Below are positions 1 through 7,700 of a DNA stretch of 45,510 nt, piece by piece. The stretch covers positions 1-45,510 of the forward strand of contig JAFDWB010000017.1 in assembly GCA_018268675.1 (NCBI GenBank), read 5' to 3'. The position numbers were made by a program, and so were the translations under genes. The number at the start of each line of letters is the position of its first letter. Position 1 is the stretch's first letter. The notes under the pieces are model-generated. The model saw only the letters and a program-made list of their open reading frames with translations, was not told where the DNA came from and searched no databases. The DNA is from Actinomycetota bacterium (GTDB lineage Bacteria > Actinomycetota > Thermoleophilia > Solirubrobacterales > 70-9).

Positions 1-1002
1 GGGGTCGGCCTGAAGATGCTGCTGGATCCCTACAGCGAGTTCACCTCGGGCTCCTTCCGCGACATCGACATCGTCATCCCGCCGGGCACGGTGGCCAGCG
101 CGCTGCCGCCGGACGGGCCGATCATGCTCTATTGGGAAGTCGGCTCGGTGATCATGGGCTCGTTGCTGCGGGCCTTGGCGGAGGCGCTCGGCGAGCGCGC
201 GCTTGGCGGCGACACCGGCTCCAACAACGTCCACAACGCCTGGGGCGTCGGCCCCGAGGGGATTCCCTGGGCCTGCTCCTCGCTTGCCGGGGGCGAGACG
301 GGTCCGTGGGGCGCCAACAGCGCCGCCGACGGCGACGGCCACACCTGCCCGTACCTGCTGAACATCATGTCGCCGTCGTTGGAGTCGCTCGAGGCCGACT
401 TCCCGCTGATGATGCTGCGCAAGGAATACGTCCCCGACACCGCCGGCGCCGGCTTCAACCGCGGCGGCGCGGCGATCGTCAAGGACGTCATGTGGACCGG
501 ACCGGCCGAACACCAGTCGCTGCCGATGCGCTTCAAACACCCGAGCGGGATCGGCGTCCGCGGCGGCCGCGACGGAACCAACGGGGCGGTCTGGGTGTTC
601 GGACCCGACGGCCGCGCGACCAGCGGCGAGGGGGTCTTCGTCGCCGCCGACGATGACTCGGTCTACGCCGCGGCGACACCGATCGCCGGCGTGCTCGACC
701 CGGCGACCAACATTCCCGACCCGGCCGGCGAGTACGTCTACTTCGGGGACCCGCGGGTGCGGACCACCGCGGTAGGAGCCACCTACCGGTACCTGACCAA
801 CGGTGGCGGCGGCTGGGGCGACCCTTTCGAGCGCGATCCGGAGCGGGTCAAGCGCGACGTCCGTGATGGCTACATAACGATCGACGCCGCGGCCCGCGAT
901 TTCGGCGTCGTGGTCGGCGGCGATCCGGAGCACGACCCCGAGGGACTTACCGTTGACGATGACGCGACCGCGCGCCTGCGCGCGGCCGCCAAGGAGGGCT
1001 GA
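1..1002 (+). CDS. HyuB-type hydantoinase/oxoprolinase subunit, C-terminal half (cut by window edge)
   Basis: The reading frame is open from base 1 and lacks its N-terminal half, which lies outside the window. It aligns along its length with the last ~330 residues of the complete HyuB at 15182-17152: both have the KMLLDP stretch, the GGWG block in the middle, SAGAGKxRGG-like glycine-rich turns and the closing GGGGWGDPxERDPE motif. HyuB proteins pair with HyuA in ATP-dependent hydantoinases, oxoprolinases and the biotin-independent acetone/acetophenone carboxylases. A matching HyuA is probably upstream. The alcohol dehydrogenase start lies 4 bases after the stop, so it heads the same operon as an oxidoreductase series. 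Family assignment is secure; substrate is unknown. Confidence 0.9.
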   Translation, partial: GVGLKMLLDPYSEFTSGSFRDIDIVIPPGTVASALPPDGPIMLYWEVGSVIMGSLLRALAEALGERALGGDTGSNNVHNAWGVGPEGIPWACSSLAGGETGPWGANSAADGDGHTCPYLLNIMSPSLESLEADFPLMMLRKEYVPDTAGAGFNRGGAAIVKDVMWTGPAEHQSLPMRFKHPSGIGVRGGRDGTNGAVWVFGPDGRATSGEGVFVAADDDSVYAAATPIAGVLDPATNIPDPAGEYVYFGDPRVRTTAVGATYRYLTNGGGGWGDPFERDPERVKRDVRDGYITIDAAARDFGVVVGGDPEHDPEGLTVDDDATARLRAAAKEG

Positions 1003-1005
1003 CAC

Positions 1006-2109
1006 TTGAGCGACAACGCTGTCGCGATGCTGCAGTACGGGACCAGGGACCTACGCGAAACCGAGGTGCCGAAGCCGAAACTGGTCGAGGGCTCGGCCCT
1101 GCTCCGGGTCGAGGCCTGCGGCCTTTGCGGGTCCGACATCGAGTCGCTGCGCGGCGAGGACTGGGCGACCTTCCCGCGGATCATGGGCCACGAGATCGTC
1201 GGCACCGTCGAGGCGGTCGGCCCTGGCGGGCGCCCCGACCTGAAGGTCGGCGACCGCGTCGCCGTCGACCCTTGGATCCCCTGCGGTGGCTGCCGTTACT
1301 GCCTCGCCGGGATGGGTCAGTTCTGCGACCGCAACCCCTTCGACAACTCGCGCCTCGCCTGTTACGGCTACATCACCACCGACAACGAACCGGGCCTCTG
1401 GGGTGGCTACTCGAGTCACGTCTACCTGCACCCGATGGCCGTCACCTACCAGATCCCGGACTCGATCGACCCACTCGACGCGGCGCTCTGGCAGCCGATG
1501 GCGGCGGGGATCCAGTGGGCGGTCAAGGAGCCCGGCCTGACGGTCGGCTCGACCGTCGCGATCCTCGGCTGCGGCCAGCGCGGCCTGACCTCGACGCTCG
1601 CCGCGCGTGGCGCGGGAGCCGCGACGATCATCGTCACGGGGCTCGGTAAAGACGCGCGCAAGCTGGCGCTTGCCACCGAGTTCGGCGCCGACCATGCGAT
1701 CGACGTCGAGCAGGAGGACCTGAAGGAGCGGATCGACCACATCACCGGCGGCGAAGGCGTCGACATCGTCGTCGACACCTCGTCCTTCTCGATCCAGCCG
1801 GTCGTCGATTCGATCTCGCTGGTCCGCAAAGGCGGCACGATCGTCTTCGCCGGCCTGAAGGCGAAGGAGGTCGACGGCTTCCCGGTCGACGAAGCGATCA
1901 TGAAGGGGATCCGGATGCAGGGCGTGCTCGGTATGCCGCCCGACGCCTACCGGCGCTCGATCGCCCTGATCGCCACCGGTGAGGTCCCCATCGCCCAGAT
2001 GCGGACCCACGTCTTCGACTACCACGAAGGCATGAAGGCGGTCGACACGCTCTCGGGCAAGATCGAGGGCGAGGACGCGATCAACGTCGTCCTCAGCCAC
2101 GAGGGCTGA
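1006..2109 (+). CDS. zinc-dependent alcohol dehydrogenase (MDR family)
   Basis: A 367-residue medium-chain dehydrogenase, the usual family length. The N-terminal GroES-like domain has the catalytic-zinc cysteine in CGLCGSD (near residue 41) and GHE near residue 62. A structural zinc loop follows, CGGCRYCLAGMGQFC. The Rossmann domain carries VAILGCGQRG around residue 185, with GADHAID downstream. Start is TTG at 1006, chosen because AAGGAGGG sits 8 bases before it and the family N-terminus fits. It likely oxidises an alcohol (or reduces a ketone) in the pathway served by the adjacent HyuB and SDRs. Cytosolic. Substrate cannot be assigned. Confidence 0.9.
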   Translation: MSDNAVAMLQYGTRDLRETEVPKPKLVEGSALLRVEACGLCGSDIESLRGEDWATFPRIMGHEIVGTVEAVGPGGRPDLKVGDRVAVDPWIPCGGCRYCLAGMGQFCDRNPFDNSRLACYGYITTDNEPGLWGGYSSHVYLHPMAVTYQIPDSIDPLDAALWQPMAAGIQWAVKEPGLTVGSTVAILGCGQRGLTSTLAARGAGAATIIVTGLGKDARKLALATEFGADHAIDVEQEDLKERIDHITGGEGVDIVVDTSSFSIQPVVDSISLVRKGGTIVFAGLKAKEVDGFPVDEAIMKGIRMQGVLGMPPDAYRRSIALIATGEVPIAQMRTHVFDYHEGMKAVDTLSGKIEGEDAINVVLSHEG

Positions 2110-2111
2110 GC

Positions 2112-2876
2112 ATGAGCGAGCAGAAGCGCGTGGCGCTGATCGCGGGCGCGAGCGGCGGGATCGGCGGCGAGACGGCGCGGACCCTGGCCCGCGAGGGCTA
2201 CGACCTGGCGCTCTCCTACCGGAGCAACGACGAGGCGGCGGCGAAGATCGCCGCCGAGGTCGAGGAGCTCGGCGCGACCGCGCGGACCTACAAGGCGACG
2301 CTCTACAAGTACGCCGAGGTGAAGGCGATGGTCGACCATGTGGTCGCCGACTTCGACCGGATCGACGCGACGATCTACGCCGCCGGCCCGTACCTGCCGC
2401 AGCGCTGGGTGACCGAGTTCGATCCCGCCGAGATGGACGACATCCTGCGCGACGACACGGTCAGTTGCTGGAACCTGCTCCACGCCTCGGTGCCGGCCCT
2501 GCGCGAGACCGAGGGGGCGATCGTCTCGGTCTCGACCCCGGCGGTGCGGCGTCACGCTCGCAAAGACCTGCTGTCCTCGGTGCCGAAGGCGGCGATCGAG
2601 GCGCTGATCCGGGCGGTCGCCTCGGAGGAGGGGCGCTTCGGAGTCCGCGCCAACGCGGTCGCCGTCGGCGCCCTCGAGGACGGGATGTACCACCGCCTCC
2701 TGGCCGAAGAGGACTTCGACGAGCGTTGGATCGAGGTGACGAAAAGCGTCGTCGCGCTGGGTCGGCTGGGTAAGGCCACCGACATCGCCGAGGCGATCTC
2801 GTTCCTCGTCTCGCCCGAGCGGGCCGGCTACGTGTCCGGCCAGACCCTGACCGTCGACGGAGGCTACGCACTATGA
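2112..2876 (+). CDS. SDR-fold protein lacking the catalytic tyrosine (SSxPK subfamily, copy 1)
   Basis: A 254-residue Rossmann protein with the NAD(P)-binding GASGGIG near residue 12 and the C-terminal VDGGYAL typical of short-chain dehydrogenases. Two hallmark motifs are altered: the usual NNAG is IYAAGPYLP (about residue 88), and the YxxxK motif is S155-S-V-P-K159, so the catalytic Tyr is Ser while the Lys stays. An Asp (D152) occupies the position 7 before Lys where FabI enzymes have their Tyr. Two paralogues in this window (3676-4452 and 6861-7628) share all these changes. It begins 2 bases after the dehydrogenase stop and overlaps the next SDR by ATGA. It is either a reductase with altered chemistry or a non-oxidoreductase; fold is certain, function is not. 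Confidence 0.85.
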   Translation: MSEQKRVALIAGASGGIGGETARTLAREGYDLALSYRSNDEAAAKIAAEVEELGATARTYKATLYKYAEVKAMVDHVVADFDRIDATIYAAGPYLPQRWVTEFDPAEMDDILRDDTVSCWNLLHASVPALRETEGAIVSVSTPAVRRHARKDLLSSVPKAAIEALIRAVASEEGRFGVRANAVAVGALEDGMYHRLLAEEDFDERWIEVTKSVVALGRLGKATDIAEAISFLVSPERAGYVSGQTLTVDGGYAL

Positions 2877-3679
2877 GCAACGGGAAAGGAAAGGTCGCGA
2901 TCATCACCGGCGCGGGGGGTGGGGCCGGGCGCGCGGCCGCGAAGGTGTTCGCGGCCGACGGCTACTCGGTGGTCGCCGCCGACATCGACGCCGAGGGCGT
3001 CGAGCAGACGGTCGGCGAAATCGAGGCGGACGGTGGCGTCGCCACCGCCTCGGCGACCGACATCGCCGATCGCGACGCGGTCGAGGCGATGGTGAAGCTG
3101 GCGGTCGACACCTACGGCGGCCTCGACGCGGCGGTCAACAACGCCGCGATCCCGCAGGTCATCCGCGACGGCCGTCCCTCCGGGACCCTGATCCACGAGA
3201 TGAGCTTCGAGGAGTGGGACCGGGTGATGAAGATCAACCTGTACGGAACCTTCTTCTGCCTGCAGAGCGAGATCCGGGCGATGCGCGAGCACGGCGGAGG
3301 ATCGATCGTCAACATCTCCTCGTCCTCGGCGGTGCGGGCACTTGAGGGTCTCGCCGCCTATATCTCGACCAAGAAGGCGATCTTCGGCTTGACCGAAGTC
3401 GCCTCGATCGAGAACGGCCGCCACGGGATCCGGGTCAACACCGTGATCCCGGGCAGCGTCACCGAAACCAAGATGACGTTCCTCGAAAGAGGAGACCCGG
3501 CGGCTTCGGATCGCTCCTACGCCGAAGTCAGCCCGCTAGGCCGTGGTCAGAAACCCGCCGAGCTCGCCGCCGCGATCCTCTTCCTCTGCTCCGACGCGGC
3601 CTCCTACATCACCGGCACCTCGCTGCTCGTCGACGGCGGGACCACGGTGCGGCACCCGAGCTCGAAGGAGATGGAGTGA
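2873..3679 (+). CDS. short-chain dehydrogenase/reductase (canonical)
   Basis: A 268-residue classical SDR. It has the cofactor motif TGAGGGAG near residue 12, NNAAIPQ near residue 86, the catalytic Ser in NISSSSAV, and the YISTK (Tyr-x3-Lys) pair, then a C-terminal TSLLVDGG. This enzyme therefore keeps the full catalytic set that its two neighbours lack. ATGA overlap with the preceding gene and GTGA overlap with the next show translational coupling within the 1-4452 operon. Likely an alcohol/ketone interconversion of a pathway intermediate; substrate unknown. Confidence 0.9.
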   Translation: MSNGKGKVAIITGAGGGAGRAAAKVFAADGYSVVAADIDAEGVEQTVGEIEADGGVATASATDIADRDAVEAMVKLAVDTYGGLDAAVNNAAIPQVIRDGRPSGTLIHEMSFEEWDRVMKINLYGTFFCLQSEIRAMREHGGGSIVNISSSSAVRALEGLAAYISTKKAIFGLTEVASIENGRHGIRVNTVIPGSVTETKMTFLERGDPAASDRSYAEVSPLGRGQKPAELAAAILFLCSDAASYITGTSLLVDGGTTVRHPSSKEME

Positions 3680-4452
3680 ACGCCGACGAAGACTCGAAGG
3701 TGGCGCTCGTCGCCGGCGCAAGTGGCGGCGTCGGTCGGGTCATCGCCGCGCGCTTGGCGGTCGACGGCTACGACCTGGCGCTGACCTATCTCGACGAAGA
3801 TGAGCATGCCGAGCGGGTGGCCGCAAAGGTGCGCGAAGACGACCGGCGGGTCGAGCTGTTGCCGCGGGTCGACCTCGGCGACGACGAGGCGGCGGCGGCG
3901 ATGGTCGCCGAGGCGAGCGCCCGGTTCGGCCGGATCGACCTGGTCGTCTACGCCGCCGGGCCCTGGATCCCCCTGGCCTGGATCAGCACGCTCGATCCGA
4001 AGAAGATGCGCGAGGTCGTCGAGGCCGACGCGCTCGGTTGCTTCAACCTCCTGCGGGCCGCGGTCGCACCGTTGCGCGAGACCCGTGGGGCGGTCGTCGC
4101 GTTGACCACGCCTGCGCTCCGCCGCCATGCCAACCAGGACACGATGTCCTCGGCGCCGAAGGCGTACATCGAGGCGCTGATCCGCGGCGTCGCCTCGGAG
4201 GAGGGGCGCAACGGGATCCGCGCCAACAGTGTCGGCTGCGGGATCACCGAAGGCCCCGGCCTGGTGCAGAAGCTGATCGACGGCGGTTACTTCGACGACG
4301 CCTACTTCGACGCCGTGCGCCACAACGTTGCGCTCGGGCGGATGGCGCGGCCGGAGGAGATCGCCGAGGCCGTGGCCTTCCTCGCCTCGCCGATCCAGGC
4401 CGGTTACATCACCGGTCAGAGCCTGGTCGTCGACGGCGGCTACACCGCCTGA
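3676..4452 (+). CDS. SDR-fold protein lacking the catalytic tyrosine (SSxPK subfamily, copy 2)
   Basis: A 258-residue Rossmann protein starting at GTG in a GTGA overlap with the previous stop. It has GASGGVG near residue 14, VYAAGPWIPL in place of NNAG, and S158-S-A-P-K162 in place of YxxxK, with Asp155 seven residues before the Lys. The C-terminus is VVDGGYTA. Overall it closely resembles the protein at 2112-2876: SSxPKAxIEALIR, GVASEEGR and RANSV blocks are shared. Having two such proteins on either side of a canonical SDR suggests they work together, perhaps as a hetero-oligomer, but that is inference. It ends the first operon; the convergent gene on the other strand ends 21 bases away. 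Confidence 0.85.
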   Translation: MNADEDSKVALVAGASGGVGRVIAARLAVDGYDLALTYLDEDEHAERVAAKVREDDRRVELLPRVDLGDDEAAAAMVAEASARFGRIDLVVYAAGPWIPLAWISTLDPKKMREVVEADALGCFNLLRAAVAPLRETRGAVVALTTPALRRHANQDTMSSAPKAYIEALIRGVASEEGRNGIRANSVGCGITEGPGLVQKLIDGGYFDDAYFDAVRHNVALGRMARPEEIAEAVAFLASPIQAGYITGQSLVVDGGYTA

Positions 4453-4473
4453 TCGCGATCCTCGCGCGGACGC

Positions 4474-5007
4474 TCAGCCGAGCGTCACCGAGTCGCGCCA
4501 GCGGATGGCCAGTTCGGCCTCCTCGCCGCCTGTCGCCACCAGCCGGTCGACGCCGCGCATGAAGACGTCCGGGTCACCTTCGGTGAAGAAGACGCGCAGG
4601 GTGCGACGGGCGAGTCGCCAGACCCCGTCCACCTCGCGGACCAGTGCGTCTTCGTAGCGGCCGACCAGCGTGTAGCAGTCGGTGCCGAGGATGTGGCGGG
4701 CCTGCAGCGCGCAGACGGCGCCGGCGCGATCGCCGTCGAGCTCGATCGCGAGGTTGGCGATCAGATGCTGGGTGGCGTCGAGCCCGCCGAGACCGCCGCG
4801 CAGGTGCTCGATGATCCGTGCGCCGGTCTGCTCGCCGCCGTACTCGAGGTAGTCGACGATGCCGCCGGTCGCGAAAGACTGCTCGACCAAGGGCCAGTCT
4901 TTGTCGTCGAGCGCGGTCGAGTAAGCGGTCAGGCGGGCGCCGATCCGCTCGCGGTCGACCAGCTCTCTCAGCTCGTCGTCAGCCAATGAAGGAGCCACCG
5001 TTGACAT
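4474..5007 (-). CDS. SnoaL/NTF2-like protein
   Basis: A 177-residue protein of the NTF2-like alpha+beta barrel family. It has an N-terminal helix-forming RERIGARLTAYSTALDDKDW, then the FATGG..DYLEYGG strand pair, an NLAIELDGDRA hairpin and a closing VDGVWRLARRTLRV strand pair. Related folds include SnoaL cyclases, ketosteroid isomerase, limonene-epoxide hydrolase and small dioxygenase subunits. Its start overlaps the 3' end of the upstream SDR (4979-5740, same strand) by 29 bases, so the two are co-translated. A role in isomerising or hydrating a cyclic intermediate is plausible but cannot be decided. Confidence 0.75.
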   Translation of the reverse strand: MSTVAPSLADDELRELVDRERIGARLTAYSTALDDKDWPLVEQSFATGGIVDYLEYGGEQTGARIIEHLRGGLGGLDATQHLIANLAIELDGDRAGAVCALQARHILGTDCYTLVGRYEDALVREVDGVWRLARRTLRVFFTEGDPDVFMRGVDRLVATGGEEAELAIRWRDSVTLG

Positions 5008-5740
5008 CGAGCACCGCGCCGACCGTGAAGCTTGCCGCCGGAGAGCAGAGCAGGGCGATCGGCCAGCCGAGCTCGTGAGGTTTGCCCATCCGCCCGATCG
5101 GGATCGAATCGGGGTTGAAGGTCATCGGCGCCGAGAGGGGCGTTTCGACTGGACCGGGGGCAACGCCGTTGACGACCACGTTCTGCGGCGCGCCGCGGCG
5201 AGAGAGCCAGCGGACGACCGAATGGACGCCGCCTTTGGAGGCCGCGTAGGCGGCGTACTCGAACGAGTCGTTGGCGACGGCGCCGCCGTTGCGGCCCGCG
5301 GCCGAGCCGACCAGGACGATGTTGCCGCCGCCTCGCGCCCCCATCTGGTCGATGCAGGCGCTCGCCAGCCGCATCGGCGCCCGCAGGTTGATCTCGAGCA
5401 CCCAGTCGAAGCCCTCCTTCGAGGACATCCCAGCGGGCGGGGCGAACACCCCGGCGACGGCGGCGAGCGCATCGTAGGGCCCTTCGTCCATCAGCCCGTC
5501 GAGGAAGTCGTCGTCGATCAGGTCGCCCTGGATCGCGGTCACCTCGGCGCCCGCAGACTCGGCCTCGGCGGTGACCTCGACCATCGGCGAGATGTCGGTG
5601 ATCACCAGATCGGCGCCGAGCTGGGCCAGGCAGGTCGCGGTGGCGCGGCCGATGCCGCTCGCCGCACCGGTGAGCAGGACCCGCTCGCCGTCCATACTGA
5701 TGCCGGCCGGAACCCCGTTTGCGGCCTCGCTTCCCTCCAT
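4979..5740 (-). CDS. short-chain dehydrogenase/reductase (canonical)
   Basis: A 253-residue SDR with TGAASGIG, a YAAYAASK segment containing Tyr-x3-Lys, the PG motif in GVAPGPVETP, and the end motif DVNGGSFIG. The N-terminus carries about 15 extra residues; an internal ATG (codon 16, 5695) would give a more typical start just before the Rossmann strand, so the exact start is uncertain. It is divergent from the epoxide hydrolase at 5799, with the 58-base gap holding the AT-rich promoter element. It leads a two-gene operon with the SnoaL-like gene. Substrate unknown. Confidence 0.85.
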   Translation of the reverse strand: MEGSEAANGVPAGISMDGERVLLTGAASGIGRATATCLAQLGADLVITDISPMVEVTAEAESAGAEVTAIQGDLIDDDFLDGLMDEGPYDALAAVAGVFAPPAGMSSKEGFDWVLEINLRAPMRLASACIDQMGARGGGNIVLVGSAAGRNGGAVANDSFEYAAYAASKGGVHSVVRWLSRRGAPQNVVVNGVAPGPVETPLSAPMTFNPDSIPIGRMGKPHELGWPIALLCSPAASFTVGAVLDVNGGSFIG

Positions 5741-5764
5741 CGGACTCCCTCCTTCGTCGGTGCA

Positions 5765-5798
5765 GAAATTCTACTTTAGATTAGGTTATGGTGGAAAC
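5765..5798 (+). promoter_or_regulatory. promoter/operator of epoxide hydrolase, leaderless type
   Basis: This is an AT-rich island in very GC-rich DNA. TTCTACT (5769-5775) and AGATTAG (5778-5784) are followed by TATGGT (5787-5792), a TANNNT -10 box placed at -12 to -7 relative to the ATG at 5799. The message would therefore start at the start codon; no usable Shine-Dalgarno lies at a normal distance. The element upstream of 7628 (minus strand) matches it in the same register. Confidence 0.65.
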
Positions 5799-6848
5799 AT
5801 GGAGATCGTCCGGGCGGTCCACGAGACCCCGCGCCACCGCACCTCCTACCTCGCGGCGGGACCCGAGGACGGCCCGCTGATCGTCTTCGTCCACGGCTGG
5901 CCCGACCTGGCGCTGAGCTGGCGCAATCAGCTGCCGGTCTTCGCCGGCCTCGGCTTCCGCGCGGTCGCGCCGGACATGCGCGGCTACGGCGACTCCTCCG
6001 CGCCCGCGGGGCGCGAGGCCTACTGCCAGCGGGAGATCGTCGCCGACATGCTCGAGTTGCTCGACGGGCTCGGCCGCGAGAGCGCGATCTGGGTCGGCCA
6101 TGACTGGGGCGCTCCGGTGGTCTGGAACATCGCCTCACATCACCCGGATCGCTGCCGCGCGGTCGCCGGGCTCTCGGTTCCGTACCACACGCTCGAGTAC
6201 GGGCTCGAGGCGCTGATCGAGCTGGTCGACCGCGGCCTCTACCCGGCCGACGAGTTTCCCGCCGGGCAGTGGGACTACATGCTCTTCTACGAGGAACGGT
6301 TCGAGCGCGCCTCGGCCGTCTTCGAGGCCGACGTCGAGAAGACCGTCAAGGCGCTCTTCCGCTCGGCCGGCCCCGAGTTTGCGGGCAAGCCCGCCTACAC
6401 GGCGAAGATCCGCCGCCAGGGCGGCTGGTTCGGCGGTCGCGACGCGGCGCCCGACCTGCCGCTCGACCCGGCGGTGCTCTCGGCCGCGGAGGCGCGGCTC
6501 TACGTCGAGGCGCTCTCGCGCACCGGCTTCGCGGGCGGTGACGCCTGGTACGTCAACCACGCCGCCAACCGCGCCTACGCCGGCGAGGCGGTGGCCGGGG
6601 GCCGGCTCGAGATGCCGGTCCTGTTCCTCGTCGGCGCCTACGAGTACACCTGCGATTGCCTCACCTCGCGGCTCGCCGAGCCGATGGGCGAACACTGCGC
6701 CGATCTGACCACGGCGACGCTCCCGAGCGGCCATTGGCTGGCCCAGGAGCGCCCGGCGGAAGTGAATTCGGCCCTCGCGGCATGGCTTGCCGGGCGGGTC
6801 GGGGCGCTGCCGATCCTCGCCCGCTCGCAGCCGCCCGTGCGGCTTTGA
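5799..6848 (+). CDS. epoxide hydrolase, alpha/beta-hydrolase fold
   Basis: A 349-residue soluble epoxide hydrolase-like protein. HGWPDLALSW holds the HGxP oxyanion motif, GYGDSS follows, the nucleophile is the Asp of VGHDWGAPVVWN, and the catalytic His is in SGHWLAQERP near the C-terminus. A cap domain of about 130 residues with aromatic residues sits between. The frame is open further upstream, but that stretch overlaps the divergent SDR; the ATG at 5799 begins right where homology should start and is preceded by a correctly placed -10 box. It opens an epoxide to a diol. A second epoxide hydrolase lies at 28723-29736. Convergent with the SDR at 6861, 12 bases apart. Confidence 0.88.
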   Translation: MEIVRAVHETPRHRTSYLAAGPEDGPLIVFVHGWPDLALSWRNQLPVFAGLGFRAVAPDMRGYGDSSAPAGREAYCQREIVADMLELLDGLGRESAIWVGHDWGAPVVWNIASHHPDRCRAVAGLSVPYHTLEYGLEALIELVDRGLYPADEFPAGQWDYMLFYEERFERASAVFEADVEKTVKALFRSAGPEFAGKPAYTAKIRRQGGWFGGRDAAPDLPLDPAVLSAAEARLYVEALSRTGFAGGDAWYVNHAANRAYAGEAVAGGRLEMPVLFLVGAYEYTCDCLTSRLAEPMGEHCADLTTATLPSGHWLAQERPAEVNSALAAWLAGRVGALPILARSQPPVRL

Positions 6849-6860
6849 GGGCGGCGGCGC

Positions 6861-7628
6861 TCAGACGCTGTAGCCGCCGTCGACGTAGATCGTCTGGCCG
6901 GTGATCCACGCCGCCTCGGGGGAGACCAGGAAGCGGGCCAGGTAGGCGATGTCCTCGGGGCTGCCGAAGCGTCGCATCGGCGTCGCCCGCGCGGCCATCT
7001 CCAGGGTTGCGTCGTCGTAGTGGCCGGACTCCTTCATCGATTCCCACATGCCCTCGCCTTCGAGCATGCCGACGCCGATCGTGTTCGCCGTGACGCCGTA
7101 GCGACCCTCCTCGACGGCGATCGCCTTGATCACCCCTTCGATCGCCGACTTGGGGATGCTGGAGAGCGAATCGCGCTTCGCGTAGCGGGCGACCGCCTGG
7201 GTCGAGAGGGCGATCACCGAGCCTTCGCCGTCGCGCAGGTGGGTGACCGCCGGGCGCAGCAGGTTGAAGCAGGCCATCACGTCCTGCGAGAGGACGCGTT
7301 CGAGATCGGCCGCCCCCATCTGCGAGAAGTAGCTGAACGGGATCCGCGGGCCGGCGGCATAGATCGCGGCGCCCAGCGGGACCTCGGCGGCGAGCTCCGC
7401 GATCGTCGCGGCGCTCGCCTCGGCCTCGGTCAGGTCGATCGGCAGGGCGCGGGCGATGCCCCCGGCGCGCTCGACCCGGGCGACCGTCTCCAGTGCGCCG
7501 TCGCGGTTGCCGCGGTAGGTCGCGGCGACGTTCCAGCCCGCTTCGGCCAGGGCCTTCGAGATCGCCCGGCCGATTCCGCCAGAGCCACCGCCGACCAGCG
7601 CCCAGCGACCTTTCCCGACATCGTCCAC
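6861..7628 (-). CDS. SDR-fold protein lacking the catalytic tyrosine (SSxPK subfamily, copy 3)
   Basis: A 255-residue Rossmann protein with GGGSGGIG near residue 13, IYAAGPRIPF replacing NNAG, and S156-S-I-P-K160 replacing YxxxK, with Asp153 seven residues before the Lys. VDGGYSV closes it. The frame stays open far upstream over the divergent crotonase gene, but the only sensible start is GTG at 7628: it gives the family N-terminus and has TATGCT at exactly -12 to -7, indicating a leaderless message. It is the third member of the tyrosine-less group and stands alone as a single-gene unit. Confidence 0.82.
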   Translation of the reverse strand: MDDVGKGRWALVGGGSGGIGRAISKALAEAGWNVAATYRGNRDGALETVARVERAGGIARALPIDLTEAEASAATIAELAAEVPLGAAIYAAGPRIPFSYFSQMGAADLERVLSQDVMACFNLLRPAVTHLRDGEGSVIALSTQAVARYAKRDSLSSIPKSAIEGVIKAIAVEEGRYGVTANTIGVGMLEGEGMWESMKESGHYDDATLEMAARATPMRRFGSPEDIAYLARFLVSPEAAWITGQTIYVDGGYSV

Positions 7629-7660
7629 GGTCGCAGCATAATCTAATCTGGAGTAGAACA
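7629..7660 (-). promoter_or_regulatory. shared divergent promoter/operator (SDR minus, crotonase plus)
   Basis: Read on the minus strand, TTCTACT (7658-7652), AGATTAG (7649-7643) and TATGCT (7640-7635) precede the GTG at 7628. Aligned from the start codon with the element before 5799, 25 of 34 positions agree by hand count, start codons included. The same block lies upstream of the plus-strand crotonase at 7701, so a protein bound here could control both directions. Confidence 0.65.
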
Positions 7661-7700
7661 CGGAGTGAAACGGAGGACGGATGAGGTTGGAGGAGACGCT

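Noticed and set aside
7652-7664. AGTAGAACACGG resembles half of the mycobacterial KstR operator (TAGAAC..GTTCTA).
   Set aside because: The second half-site is missing here and in the other promoter elements, which instead share AGATTAG.
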